64,000 nucleotides of DNA from Cordia subcordata (GCA_028554755.1 JAPTOF010000019.1:7264001-7328000); one strand, 5' to 3'. Positions 1-11,630 are shown, counted from the stretch's first letter. Program-made: numbers and translations. The notes: a model not told the origin generated them from the letters alone.

Positions 1-150
1 ACTTTCATGATGTTACAGGAAGCCTCAGGGTTGCCGACATCTTTAAAGAGGGAGTCATCCCATGTAGCTGCTTCTCCTGATTTACTGGGAAAATCGTCAA
101 GCTCAGGCACTTCCAAACTCGATAAAGCAGATAGTTTTCGAGGACTTTAG
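1..150 (+). CDS. 3' end of an unidentified protein-coding gene (partial)
   Basis: Frame 1 is open from the first base for 49 codons and stops at TAG 148-150. The peptide is hydrophilic and rich in Ser and Lys, and ends in ADSFRGL. It contains no recognisable domain. A CAG at 16-18 could be a splice acceptor, so the true last exon may begin at 19. The gene enters from the left edge. I do not recognise the family. The call rests on the open frame, the coding-like composition compared with the AT-rich DNA that follows, and a plausible 3' untranslated region downstream. Confidence 0.5.
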   Translation, partial: TFMMLQEASGLPTSLKRESSHVAASPDLLGKSSSSGTSKLDKADSFRGL

Positions 151-748
151 ACCGATGGATGAGTTCCCATTGCTCATCTGCAAAAGAAGAGTTTGTGCCG
201 TCAGTACCTCCAAATTGTATGGATGTTTGATCAAGAGAACATAATTACTTAAGAACTTGGGTAGAAGATTCGGTTTTTAAGCAGAATTTGCGTTTCTGTA
301 AAGGCTTCTCTAGCTTATTTCTTGAACTTACGACTTTTGCTGCTTGTGCCAACTTGAGCAAGCCTTCATGTAGTTATCATCTACTGTATATTAAAGGCTT
401 GGTTTCAAAGCAGAAGTTGTGACTATTGTGAAGGCTTTTCTGGATCAGCCTATTTCTTTTGCTTATAAATGTTGCAGTTATTCTAGCTGATCAAGGCATT
501 CACATAGTTGTCATCCAAATGGAAATTGCCAATAAACTTTTAGTTGAGTTTCGTCAATCTAAAATTTAATCATTTATTAAATCTTGAAAACCAAACTGGG
601 GCTTAGATAATGCGCTCTCAGCCAATGTCAAATTAAATTCTAACTTTTAGTGGAATCCCGTTCTTCGCATCCCCTATCACCTTCTGGGTGAGCTCTAGGA
701 TTGTTCAGGTTTCATCATAAGCCTAATTGATTAATTTCAAATAATTAA
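151..748 (+). repeat. Probable 3' UTR and spacer with a ~129-bp tandem duplication
   Basis: No gene is visible between the stop at 150 and the MITE at 749. Bases of about 271-525 contain two diverged head-to-tail copies of a unit of about 129 bp. Matching landmarks are AAGCAGAATTTG near 279 and AAGCAGAAGTTG near 408, the AAGGCTT blocks that follow, and the TAGTTATCATC / TAGTTGTCATC blocks that close each unit. The duplication probably lies in the transcribed 3' region of the preceding gene. Confidence 0.5.
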
Positions 749-1406
749 GAGGGTGTTTGGCATTGTTTAGAAATTGGTCAAACTTGCTTATTAGTAGGAT
801 AAAAAAATTTATGTGTTTGTCAAATTATGCTTATAAGCAAGTAAAAATAGCTTATAAGTAATCAATTGTCCTACTTAGAGGGTGTTTGGCTAAGCTTATA
901 AAATGGTCGAATCAGCTTATAAGCCAAAAATATTGAAAAATGTGTTTGGTAAGCTTATACGTTAGCCAAAAAAAAAGGCAGCCTCGACCAGCTTTTTTTG
1001 GGGGAACTTATAAGCACTTGATCAAACATGTCATTTTGACATGTTTACCCTTAAAATTTTATCACATTAATTGATGATATATCTTTTTTAGTCTTTTTAA
1101 ACTACAATTGCTACTTATAAACATCTATTTATCAAACATGTTAGAAGTTTTAGAAGCACATATTTATCCAAACATATAACGACTTGCTTATAAGCAACTT
1201 CTGCTTATAAGGACTTAAAAATAAGCTTTAGCCAGACGAGCTTTTAGTTATTTTAATAAACATTACTACTTACAAGCACAAATTTATCAAATATGTCGAT
1301 AGCTTATAAGTATATTTTATTCAAACACTTCTCTACTTATGTTTTATTTTTCATTTACTTATATGCTTATAAGAAGATTAAAAAAAGGCACAATCAAACG
1401 AACTCT
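749..1406. mobile_element. Nested pair of MITE-like elements
   Basis: An outer element starts with TTAAGAGGGTGTTTGG at about 746 and ends at about 1406, where the reverse complement reads TTAGAGTTCGTTTG. Inside it, an inner element of about 877-1242 starts GAGGGTGTTTGGCTAAGC and ends with a segment whose reverse complement reads GCTCGTCTGGCTAAAGC. Both carry many short AGCTTATAAG-type palindromes. There is no coding capacity. These terminal inverted repeats and the small size fit non-autonomous DNA transposons. Target duplications are not clear. Confidence 0.6.
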
Positions 1407-2640
1407 AAATTAGTAGTTCAAACAGCACTGAACAACCCTTATTGTTATAGGAATTATATGATCTGCTAATGTATTTTGGTTGGTAACACTCACATGGTCC
1501 ATTAATACTTTGGTTGGTGAGACTTTAACATATTCTAGGTGCCTGACTCTACACCTAAGATGAAGTCTATGTGCCGGTAATCTCACGTGAAAAGCACAAA
1601 ATGATAACTTATGAAATAAACTAGATGAATTATGCCAAAAATTTATCCTTTCTTTTCAAATAAATGGCTAGTGAAGAAGTATCAACTATCAAGCAAACAT
1701 TTAAAACCTACAAAGGTATTAAAATACAGGTTTTGCTTTTAAAAACTTGAAAGAAAAAGAAGGATATGTTTGGATTAACTTTTTTTAAAATTTTTTGCAA
1801 TAAGTACTAAAATTTCAAGGGGAAAAAATTCAAATTTAGCTCTTATTTAGAAGTCATAAATTTTGATTTCTCAAAAATCATTCTTTTAATAGTTAATAGA
1901 AAAAGAAACACCTAAAAGAAACACTTAGAGTTACATGTAGTGTAATTTTTCTAGAGTTTACATAATTTAATTTTTTTTTTAAATAAGTAACAGTAAGTTT
2001 TGAACTCATGACCTAAGTTCTAACACCATCTTGGAGTTATGACTCATCAAAAAGTTTAAATTTGTCTAAAAGATTTTGTAATATTTGTTTATTGTACTTA
2101 ACAAAAACAATCCAAATTAACCCAAAATACGCTTAAGTTTTGTTTCTCAATACATGAAGAGAAAAATAAATAGGTCTCTTGAGATTCTCTTATTAAGTGG
2201 AAGTTTTCGAGCTTTCCTAAAACTACAACATTAAGAAATATAATATAAACCAATATTGTAATGAAAAATTATGGGTAATAAAAATTAAAAAATATTTTTT
2301 TAAAGAAAAAAAGAAATGAATAGTTGATTTCATAAGCTCGTGAACAATCACAGTTGGACATAAAAGCTTATAATTGGAAGAAAATTTTCGCTTTAGACTT
2401 TTCTTTTTTGGGTCAAGCTTTTTAGGTTTTTTTTTTTTTTGGCTCTATACTTTTTTTCTTTATTTGGGTCAAGCTTTTTAGGTTGATCTTTAATTGAAGT
2501 TGAATGGAAATTGGGACCTAATTGCAAACATTGGAAGTTCTATTCAAAAAATCCCCCAATAGTTACAAAGCTCTAAATACAAATTTATAAAACTATAGGG
2601 GTGCAAATGTTATTATTAAGCCATATTTTGAGAAAATGGG
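1407..2640. other. Intergenic AT-rich DNA upstream of the TPR gene
   Basis: No gene is supported here. About 1763-2130 weakly resembles a copy of the AT-rich MITE family found elsewhere in the window: it has TGTTTGGATTAACTTT near the left end and AACAATCCAAATTAACCC near the right end, with extra sequence inside. The remainder is low-complexity AT DNA with poly-T runs around 2402-2475. Confidence 0.35.
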
Positions 2641-2649
2641 GAGCGACGC

Positions 2650-2670
2650 AACGGCTAGTACCTGCAACGG
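2650..2670 (+). promoter_or_regulatory. Two MSA-like (AACGG) cores upstream of the TPR gene
   Basis: GCAACGGCTAG and TGCAACGGTCG place AACGG cores at 2650-2654 and 2666-2670, about 230-250 bp before the start codon and 16 bp apart. AACGG is the core of the mitosis-specific activator element bound by MYB3R factors in G2/M-expressed plant genes. Two tandem copies in a proximal promoter are suggestive. Function is inferred, and the motif is short. Confidence 0.4.
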
Positions 2671-2714
2671 TCGAATATTTGAAAAACCTCCCCCTTTCCT
2701 TCACCTCTCTAAAT

Positions 2715-2776
2715 TGGATCGTTCTTTCGCTTCTCTCTCATCTCTCTCTTTCTCTCTTTCTCTCTCTCTCTCTCTG
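2715..2776 (+). repeat. CT-rich tract in the 5' leader of the TPR gene
   Basis: A pyrimidine tract of CTCTCT and TTTCTCTC blocks lies 120-180 bp before the start codon. Such Y-patch or CT microsatellites are common around plant transcription start sites and in 5' leaders. It sits downstream of the AACGG cores and probably marks the start region. Confidence 0.5.
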
Positions 2777-2897
2777 AGCTCTCTGTCTCCCTCCATTGCT
2801 GCTGCCCATTGTTAAATTCTTCTGTCTTCAGTCTTCACTCTTCAAATCTTCTGCATTTCTAACTGCCTCAAAAACATTCAAGGAAAAAGTAAAAAAA

Positions 2898-4750
2898 ATG
2901 TTGCAAGACATGTGGAATGCACCACCAGGCTTCAGACCCACAAAGTCTGCTCCTTCCTCACCAGCGAAGCCTCTTGGTGTGCCGAGAACTCGGTCCGAAT
3001 CCTTCCACGTCACCCACAAAGTCCCCATTGGTGACACCCCTTATGTTAGAGCCAAAAATGTTCAAGTAAGCACCTGATGATCTTCTGTAAATTGCTTCTT
3101 TACTTTTTTTACTCATATTTGTCATAAAACTTCAAATTTTCTTCTGGGTATCTTTCGTATGAGACATGATAAGAGTGTGATTCATAAGTTACTGTTTTGG
3201 CCGGTTTTAAGTAATTAGTCCTATAATCTTGCTTCTTGCTTTTAGTTTGATGCTGCATTTTTAGATTTTGAGCATTTAGTGCTTTTTTGTTCTTAATTAG
3301 TTGGTGGAAAAGGATCCGGAGAAGGCGATACCGTTGTTTTGGGCGGCTATCAATGCAGGAGATAGAGTGGACAGTGCTCTAAAAGACATGGCAATTGTAA
3401 TGAAGCAACAAAATAGAGCAGAAGAAGCCATTGAAGCAATCAAGTCATTGCGCCATCGCTGCTCGGATCAAGCACAAGAGGCTCTAGACAACATCCTATT
3501 AGACCTCTACAAGGTACTATGACACACTTATATATGCCATTAATCATTTTCCAGTTCTTACTAAGCACGCACAGATATAATTCACTAAGGAATTTAATGC
3601 ATTATGATGCTAATTATTTACAGAGATGTGGGAGGTTGGATGACCAAATAGCATTGTTAAAGCACAAGTTGTTCTTGATTCAACAAGGATTGGCTTTTAA
3701 TGGCAAGCGCACAAAGACAGCAAGATCACAGGGGAAGAAGTTTCAGGTGTCTGTGGAGCAAGAAGCGACGCGATTACTGGTAATTAGGCCATTCATACAT
3801 TATGTAATTAGTCCTGACTAATTATTCTAAATGAAGGAAGTTAATTAACAAGAGTCAATATCTTGTATCAGGGGAATTTAGGATGGGCATTGATGCAGCA
3901 GAACAACTATACTGAAGCCGAAGATGCTTACCGGAGGGCGCTATTGATTGCACCAGACAACAATAAGATGTGCAATCTTGGCATATGCTTAATGAAGCAA
4001 GGGAGAATAGCTGAGGCCAAGGAGACTCTTAGGAGAGTGAAGCCAGCCGTTGCAGACGGGCCTAGAGGCGTAGATTCCCATCTCAAGGCTTATGAGAGAG
4101 CACAACAGATGCTCAAGGATCTGGAGTCTGAGATGATGAACAAGGAAGGAGATAAGGCCGAGCAGAGTAAGCGATTTGATGCATTTTTTGGTTCTTCTGC
4201 AATCTGGCAGCCTCAGCCTTGCAAGGAAAATGCCACATTGTCAACTAAAGTTTCATCAAAGCCACGAGATGAATTTGGCGATGAGAACATCAATTCTAAC
4301 ATCAGAGCTGCGGCTACTCAGGCGGTTCCTCCTGTACAGAAAAGTGTCAAGCCAAATGTAGCCCTTGGGAATTCACTCAACATTGATGCACAGCCATTTT
4401 ATTCGTCGCGATTTGCAAAGGAGACGGTCAGTAGCCAATTTCCAGAGACCCTTAAGAGGACAAGGTCTGGAAATGCTGCTCACCCGATGAGAGGAAATGA
4501 ATTGGGAGAGTTAAGAACACCGTTGATTGAGCCGGGAAATAAGATCAGAAGGCAGTCTATCTCACCAGAGAAACTGCTTCCAGATAACAAGGACTTTGAA
4601 GACGCCCTCATCGCGGCAGTTTTGGGCTCAACCAATGAAACAATAAAGGTGGTAGATTCTAGTAACGACGCCGGGTTGTTTGCCGGAAAGATTGACAAAA
4701 GGCTGAAGGTTTTCCAAGACATTACACTGTCTTTGAGTCCAAGGGCTTGA
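2898..4750 (+). CDS. POLLENLESS 3-like / TDM-like TPR protein
   Basis: Exons 2898-3065, 3301-3513, 3624-3779 and 3872-4750 join in frame to 471 residues. The start MLQDMWNAPPGFRP with the following SAPSSPAKPLG stretch is the family N-terminus, and no in-frame ATG precedes it in the leader. Residues of about 57-130 and 165-245 carry TPR helices (for example GNLGWALMQQNNYTEAEDAY at 180). FFGSSAIWQP follows the TPRs, and the chain ends in VFQDITLSLSPRA, as I recall for Arabidopsis POLLENLESS 3-LIKE 2. The family includes POLLENLESS3/TDM1, needed for exit from meiosis II in pollen mother cells, and the SDI proteins of sulfur metabolism. Length and C-terminus favour the POLLENLESS 3-LIKE branch rather than the shorter SDI proteins. 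Two MSA-like cores upstream suggest cell-cycle expression. AATAAA at 4964 is a likely polyadenylation signal. It is convergent with the APX gene. Confidence 0.9.
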
Positions 4751-5262
4751 CTAACTTTCTAGTCACCAAATAACTTTGCTAATTTAATTCTTAGGTTGGA
4801 GATAAACTTGTTCTCCTATACTCTCATTCCTTAATGAGGAGGGAGTTTGTTGAAGTACTGGTGGTAGTGTAGTATATTGGCAGCAGTAGTAGTGTTGTCC
4901 ACACTTGACCAAGCATAGTCTCTTTATTTGTTTATGATTGCCACCATTGCTTTTGTGTAACACAATAAATTGATTTATCAATGTGTTTGTTTCAATGATT
5001 TTAGAGATTCTTTTACATTCTCTCTCCCATGATTTTTTAGTGTTCTACAATGATATAGCTCAATGCAACTTCAAGAAAACCGAGTTATGAGAGTTATACT
5101 TTGAGCATAAGAATATCAAGAGAATTTTATTCCAGAAAATAGCTTCAATTGTTTTCTGCTGATGCTACAAAGATATAATAGGATTTCTGATGAATCATGA
5201 GCTTCTCAGAGAGACACTAAATGAGCTTTCAAATTGTTGGAACCCTCTATCAAGGTTCATAT

Positions 5263-8041
5263 TTACTTTCTGTTAATTTCATAGATGTAACCCAGGATGG
5301 CGACAGCTGCAGCAATAGCAACTCCCACCGCACTTTGTACCAATACAGCGCAGTTCTTGACTGGCAGATTGGGACAAGATGAAGTTGGAGTGAATCCTAG
5401 TTCCGATAGTTTCTTGTGTGAGATCGCATATTCTCTGAAGAAGGCATCCTCATCCTGCCAATAGAAAAGTGGTTAGAGGGCCTCGTTAGCTCATTCAGTA
5501 ATGATATAGCTATGAAATGTGATCTCCCCATCTCGAATTGACTTTGAACCTCGGGGTATTGCAGCAGAAATAACGCAAGAGATACATGTGTTACATATGA
5601 ATATACAGAAGTTTCTGCAAGATCTATTGCACCTTTGCATAAAGTTCCACATTTTTTCGGAACTCAGGATCCTCTACCAGAGCTATATCAGTGGGAAGTT
5701 TCAGCAAACCTTCTGAATCCCCTTTTAAAAGCTCCCTATTATATCAGACAATCATAGATCAAGAAAAATTCACAAGCTCTACAATGTACTATTCCAATAT
5801 TGCTAATCATAAAATTGTGAAAATCTTACACAAAGTATGAGTTGTCAAATTTCAGAGGCTCCTCGGTCCAAGGGCCTTCAAATCCTGATCTCTCTCTATG
5901 AGCCTTCCCCTGAAACAATGATGTGCAAAAGCAATAAGATCAAACAAATAGGTACTTTGCATAAGCATATCTTCATATGTGAAAATTTTTTAAATGCAAA
6001 TGTGAAAGAATTACCAGAGTATGGCCTCCAGATAGAGCCACAATAACCTTGTCGGATAGACCCATCCGATGAAAGACATCCCTCAGGTGTGAAGGACCTG
6101 CCAAAGGAAAATAATATAGACAAAAAAGAGAAGATAAAATGTGAAAGAAAGAAAACTGATGTCAGAGATTTTGAGAATTTAATGTCCATAGAAATAGCTT
6201 CTCTTTCTCATTGTAATCTCTAATTCATTCTTTCCCTGAATATGACAGGGTCTATCCTCTGGTATCCAATCAAAAGAAGGTAGCATTCTCCACTTTCAAA
6301 TCAGAAAATGTTCAATGTGCTATATCAGTGGGATAAGGTAGCATTCTCCACATTCAAATCAGAAAAATGTTCAATGTGCTATATTAGTTACTATTGAAAG
6401 ATAGTTGATGCTGAAATTTCTCTTACATCACTAAAGAAAGCAGATTAATGCCTTATTCTTTGACTCAAATACTATATTACAATGGAATTAAAGGTAAAGT
6501 GGACTTAATTCATGTCTCACCTTTTTTGGCATCCGGAAGACGCCCTTCCTCTGGGGAATCCAGAGAATCCTGATGAGAAAGAAAATAAACATTTTAAGCT
6601 TGTTTCAGGAAGAAACAGAAGAAGGATTTGGATAACTAAGAATCTGGTTGTGCAAATACCTTTCTGCCTGGGACAAATTCAACAGTAGGGCCTCCAGTTA
6701 TCTCAACTGCAACCACTCCAGCAAGCTGCACAATTCAAGAAAGATAAACAAGTAAATTTACAGGAATAAGAAAATTATTATGGAAGCACCAATAATAAAA
6801 TGATTCTTGAAAAAAAAGAAAAAAGAAAAACTACAATCACCTGGTACAGATCAGCATATGTGATTTTAGGGTGTCTGGCTTTTATTTCCTCTGTTCTCAG
6901 AACAAACAATCAAGAAAATAATCAATCACTGCCACTGTGACTAGCAAAATATCCGGAGGAAGAAAAAATGGAGATAACTATGATAATCCAGCCATAGGTC
7001 ACAATCAGTGTAAAGAGAAAACAGAAAAGTATATCTTCATATAAGAAATAAAAGGCCTAAAAGATTATAGTCATTTGGCTATCTTGATTAGATAAATAAT
7101 TTTTTGAACACGTTAGACCAGTGACGAAGTTATAAAAGATTTTCAATGGCAGTAAAATATCCAAAGATCATTTCATAATAACGTTACAGTTACCTGTCCA
7201 TTATTATCTATAAGATCTTATCAGGAAATTTCAGTCCGATAAATTGTGTCTAAATACAACTCTAGTCCCTTAATACGATTCCACTAAAGTAAATGTAACT
7301 TCTTTTTTTTTTTTTCTTTTCTTTTCCCAACCCTCCGTCTCTCACGGGATAACAAACCAAGGTCATCATCATTCTCCAAAAATGTAGTCGCAACCACTTA
7401 AATTATTCTTTAGTACCGACGTGGAGAACTTTCTTCCAGACTTCCGACTTTTAAGAACACTTTAAGTCCTCTATTAATTAGCAAAATCATGACACAATTG
7501 TGTCCACTCAATCATGCACAGTAATGAAAATATATACTCACCACATAGATCTATTGCAATTTTAAGACCATTATTTGCCTCATGCTTGTATTCCACCTCA
7601 TTCCTGATCGACCCATTAGGGCCTCCTGTCTTCGTTTTAGCATCAAAAGTCCCAGCATCATGCCACCTGCAAAAGATTTCCATGTTTAAAAAATGGAGAA
7701 CCTTAACCTCAAATCTTAATAACAAAACAAGAAAGCAATTGCACAAACAGTTCAGAAAACTCTTTGGCTTGTTCATTAAAATACCAGAAGTCGTGCACCA
7801 AAGCTAGTTCTAAACTACTAAAATTTCACGAAGGTGTTAACATAAAAAATACGTTTTCTTTTGAAAAGTCAATCTAAACGAGAGTTTTAAGTGAAGAGAG
7901 AGAAATGTAGTTAGAATATTACGCTAAACGAAGCATGATGGGGGCACAGTTCTTGCTGGAAATGAGAGCTCTGAGGTCCCTTCTTGCCTTCTCTATTTCC
8001 TTCAAATATTCTTCATCCGCCAGTACTCCAGCTGCTGCCAT
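5263..8041 (-). CDS. APX3: Peroxisomal membrane L-ascorbate peroxidase (APX3/5 type)
   Basis: Nine exons (7923-8041, 7542-7666, 6841-6890, 6660-6725, 6521-6569, 6015-6097, 5830-5909, 5633-5735, 5263-5454) encode 288 residues, within one of the Arabidopsis APX3 length I recall. The enzyme reduces hydrogen peroxide to water using ascorbate and haem. Visible haem-peroxidase residues are distal Arg38, Trp41 and His42 in MLRLAWHDAG, proximal His162 in ALSGGHTL, Trp178 in EGPWT and Asp207 in LPTDIAL. The C-terminus has a hydrophobic segment of about 261-283 followed by EINRK, the tail anchor and basic signal typical of the peroxisomal-membrane isoform. Cytosolic APX lacks this tail. All catalytic residues are intact, so it should be active. 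The gene is convergent with the TPR gene. Its intron 5 holds a 58-bp tandem duplication. Confidence 0.96.
6277..6392. repeat. 58-bp tandem duplication in APX intron 5
   Basis: Two adjacent near-identical units start at 6277 and 6335, each opening AAGGTAGCATTCTCCAC and running to GTGCTATATYAGT. They differ at only a few positions, so the duplication is recent. It lies inside an intron and does not touch the splice sites. Confidence 0.85.
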
Positions 8042-8121
8042 TGTTAATTTATCTGCTGTAGCTTTCTCAATATCTTACCAATGAATCTATAACCTTATGC
8101 ACTCTTTACATACACGGATGC

Positions 8122-8125
<4 letters not shown>

Positions 8126-8166
<41 letters not shown>

Positions 8167-8192
8167 AGGGGGGGGTTTGGGGGGGGGGGGGG
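8126..8192. repeat. TA/CA microsatellite followed by two G-runs, APX leader or promoter
   Basis: A (TA)n run from about 8126 passes into (CA)n to 8166. It is followed by eight Gs (8168-8175), TTT, and fourteen Gs (8179-8192). It lies 85-150 bp upstream of the APX start, so the APX sense strand carries C-runs. The + strand could form a G-quadruplex. Long homopolymers are also prone to assembly error. Confidence 0.8.
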
Positions 8193-8429
8193 TTAGAATC
8201 AGTGTATGAAGGAGAAAGTTAAGGAAGGGATTGGTCTTTGCTTGCAGTGAGGAGGGATGAAAGAATACATGCAGTGCAGCAAATGGAGGTAAAAAAAAAA
8301 AAAAGATGACGAGGTTTCATGCAATAAGCAAACTCAGTGATAGATGACTTCGAAGCGCGTGGAAGGTACTGTCCAATAGGAATATGGTGAAACGAAGTGG
8401 GTTGTTGACGTGGCAGTGTTGAGCGCGTC

Positions 8430-8812
8430 ATGATTATCGAAGAATGTCTTGATATGCGTGTCCAAGGGATGGGTCTTTGTGGGCCAACGTATCCTTCTTT
8501 ATTGATTTTCGGGCTCTTTGTTTGTAGTTATGTGGGCCACTTTCTTTTGCCGCCCACCAAATTTTGGGCTTTTTCTAAAAGGGTTAACCAAAGGAGAACC
8601 CCTTTCCTACTTGGCCAGAGGCCCCTTAACCAGGCGGGAGGTAAATCGAGGGATGTGCGTGAGTGGCAGCCCGACCAGAGAGAGGACCAACGGGCGTGGA
8701 AATCCAGCAACAGCCCCCGCAAATTTTCGGCTTTTTGATTTTTTGCTTGGGGGGTTTCGTTTATGACTCTCGTGGTCAAAGTCAAACACAAAGAAACTAC
8801 TAATTGACTCAA
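8430..8812. other. GC-richer block, open on both strands, no recognised gene
   Basis: This block is clearly less AT-rich than its surroundings and has open frames of about 100 codons on + (from 8430) and about 94 on - (ending at 8528). None resembles a known protein, and no splice or start context supports a gene. It may be upstream promoter DNA of the APX gene or an old inserted fragment. I do not call a gene. Confidence 0.3.
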
Positions 8813-8854
8813 GTAGTATCGTTTTTCCTTTTTGTGATTAAAGGAAGGTTAGTG

Positions 8855-9068
8855 TTCATTTGGATTGTTTTTTTTTAAGTGTTTTTTTTAATAATTTTTT
8901 ATAAGTATTTTTTGAAAATTAAAATTTTTAATTTTTAAAAAAAATATGTATTTGAACTTTTTTCAAAGTTTTAATTTTTTTTAAGAGTCAATTTAGTAAA
9001 AAATATATACTTTTATAAGTAAAATAACTTTTTTTTTATTAAAAAAAAAAAAAGCTAATCTAAACGTA
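8855..9068. mobile_element. Copy of the AT-rich MITE family (copy b)
   Basis: The left end reads TTCATTTGGATTGTTTTTTT and the right end AAAGCTAATCTAAACGTAC, so the ends are imperfect inverted repeats. The interior is runs of T and A with AAAATTTTTAATTTTT palindromes and no coding content. It matches at least nine other copies of about 150-240 bp in this window (see findings). Confidence 0.55.
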
Positions 9069-11400
9069 CTAAATCAATTACATAATAACTCTTCTAGTTA
9101 CAGTAACATCCCTACTCAATCGAATAAATTGGTTATAGGGGTTTTCATTACTTGACATGAAATATTAACTAGAAAAAATTTCCCTTTTAGCTTAGGTCCA
9201 CTAGCGCAAGCCCTAAGATAATTCTTATCTTCCAGTTTTAAGGTTGGGCTAACTTTTCACGTTCAACCAAGACTCCACTTGTAGTGACATATTAATAGTT
9301 GAATTTGAGCCGTAATAACTAGTATTAAAATAGGTTTTAGGCAAATTTTATACTGACGAAAACTCAAGTCATTATACATGACATACCTTGCTAATTAAAA
9401 AGATGACACACCTCATTTTGCTTGGAACCCAAACCATTACAAGTGACATACAAATGTCACATAGAACTAATGAGTAATATAAATGATCCGCAAAATTCAC
9501 ATTGAACCAATATGAAATAGGATGTTGCAAAAGATGTAGAGTACATCAACCTATCTACCACAAATCTGAACACTATTGCTCTACCCTCTTTACTTTATTG
9601 ATATATCATTTTTGACTGTCATACTTCCCAATACTTTTTCTTTTGTTCTTTAACTATCTATATATTTATCTTACCTTTTCCTTAGTTATTCTTTTCCACC
9701 ATTAATTGAAAGTATCAAAATAGTTTTAATCGACATCACAAATCGTATAGTTCCAAACTTATAATTTTGATTATAAATTCAAATTAAAATACAAGTCGTG
9801 TTCAATTCCTTTCATCATCTTGTCACAATTCTCTCGCGATAGACGTAAAGCGTGGTGTCGTTTCCCAAGAGGACGATGAAGCAATTAATCTGCAATTAAT
9901 TGCCAAATAAGCTTAATGGTCTTTTTAATAAGGGCAATATTATATCCATTAAGGTTAAATTAATTTTTCATTAATATAAAATCATCCTCACATCAAATTT
10001 ATTATTTTTAATCATTCTTTCTCTTAAAAAGTAAGTTATATTTAATGCGAGAATAACTAAAAAATGTATATTTTCTTCATATACATAGGATTATTCAATT
10101 AACTTTAATAAATACAACATTACACCGATAAAAGAATGGTAAATTTAATGCGAAGAAGAATAGAAGTATCAAGATAGTGAGTTCGCACCACGTGTTGCCA
10201 CTGCCACAATTGTCCCATATCTACACCAAATCATGAGCTGAAGAAAATTCCTCCTCGTGGTGTTTTTTTTTTTTCCTTTTTTTGGAGGGTCAAATCTTTG
10301 TGATTAATTCTTTGAGTTAAAAATTAATATAAATCTAGGCCATGATGGTATCAACATATGCACTTAACATTTGATCTGGATCGCACTGGAGATTCAGTTG
10401 CCGGGAGTAACACCCATCATGTGCTTCCTCAATTATTTTCTGCATAATGATAAAAAGTTAGACTTTACTATATTAATAACCTTTTGGCTATCAAAGTGAA
10501 AAGTTCACGCATTTTTTTTGGTTGTAAAGGAGAAGTCTTGTGACACAACAATATAATTATAATTTTAGTGATTTATCTTAAATTTTGAAATTATCCCTTA
10601 TTCACATTATTTTTTTTAATAGGAAATTTGACTTTTAATTGGATAAAATAAAATATGTAAAATCAATTAAATAACTCACAAGCTAAATTTACAAATAATT
10701 CGACAAATAGGAATTTTAAAAATTAGTAAAATATTTTTTATATATACATGTATATATATATATATAATTATTTAAATGTTTTTTACCCTCCATTATAAAT
10801 ATTTTGGCTCCATCGCTACTCTTCCTTCTCAATCCATTGTACTCTTTACTTCTTCTTCTCCAACCCCCTACCTGCACATCCACGACAAGTACACACATGC
10901 ATATATGCATTCACACACACATATATTATGGTTGGGTGGTTTTTGTGTGTATCATTATGTATATACATGTTATATATATTTATATATTATGGTTGGACGG
11001 TTTTTTAGATGTCAATATGTATGTATGCATGTAATATGTGTGAATGTTGTAGGGAATAAAAGTGTGTATGGATGTGATTAGTGCCTTGGATGGGTGAGTT
11101 TGTATGGCATGGACAATTTGGTCAACAAATATGAATAATCTACAGTTCTGTTAATTTAACGGGTAAAAAGATGAAAAGATAATAAGTGGTTAAAATTAAA
11201 CGTGAAAAATAGCAAGTGTCACTATATATAAATATCAGAATTACAAGATGGAATTAACCCATTTAATTATAATATAATAATATAGAGAATACCATAATTA
11301 ATAGACGGAAGGCTATCAAATGAATGTTAACTTTCTTATCTGTTTAATATTAGAATCTTTAAATTGTTCAATTAGTCGAATGAAAAGATTTTCACGTAAG
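9069..11400. other. Intergenic DNA without recognisable genes
   Basis: AT-rich spacer with no supported coding region. About 10919-11037 has two diverged copies of a unit of about 62 bp, each opening ATATATTATGGTTGG. A TATA-rich run lies at 10740-10765. Blocks near 9180-9560 look like old transposon debris, but I could not assign them. Confidence 0.4.

Positions 11401-11404
<4 letters not shown>

Positions 11405-11447
<43 letters not shown>
11405..11447. repeat. (TA)n microsatellite
   Basis: An uninterrupted TA dinucleotide run of about 43 bp in intergenic DNA. There is no associated gene. Confidence 0.9.
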
Positions 11448-11449
<2 letters not shown>

Positions 11450-11630
11450 AATATCATGAACACAAGCACACTAACAAAATTTATTAGCTTTGCATTTTAC
11501 GACGAGCCAACGGTTTGACATACCAGTCATCCCGTCCAACATCCCCCCTCCCACCCCCCCACCCCGGGGGGGCGCCAAAAAAAAACAAGAATAGGGAGCA
11601 ACTCCTTGGATGGAAACACGAGCGTTCTTA

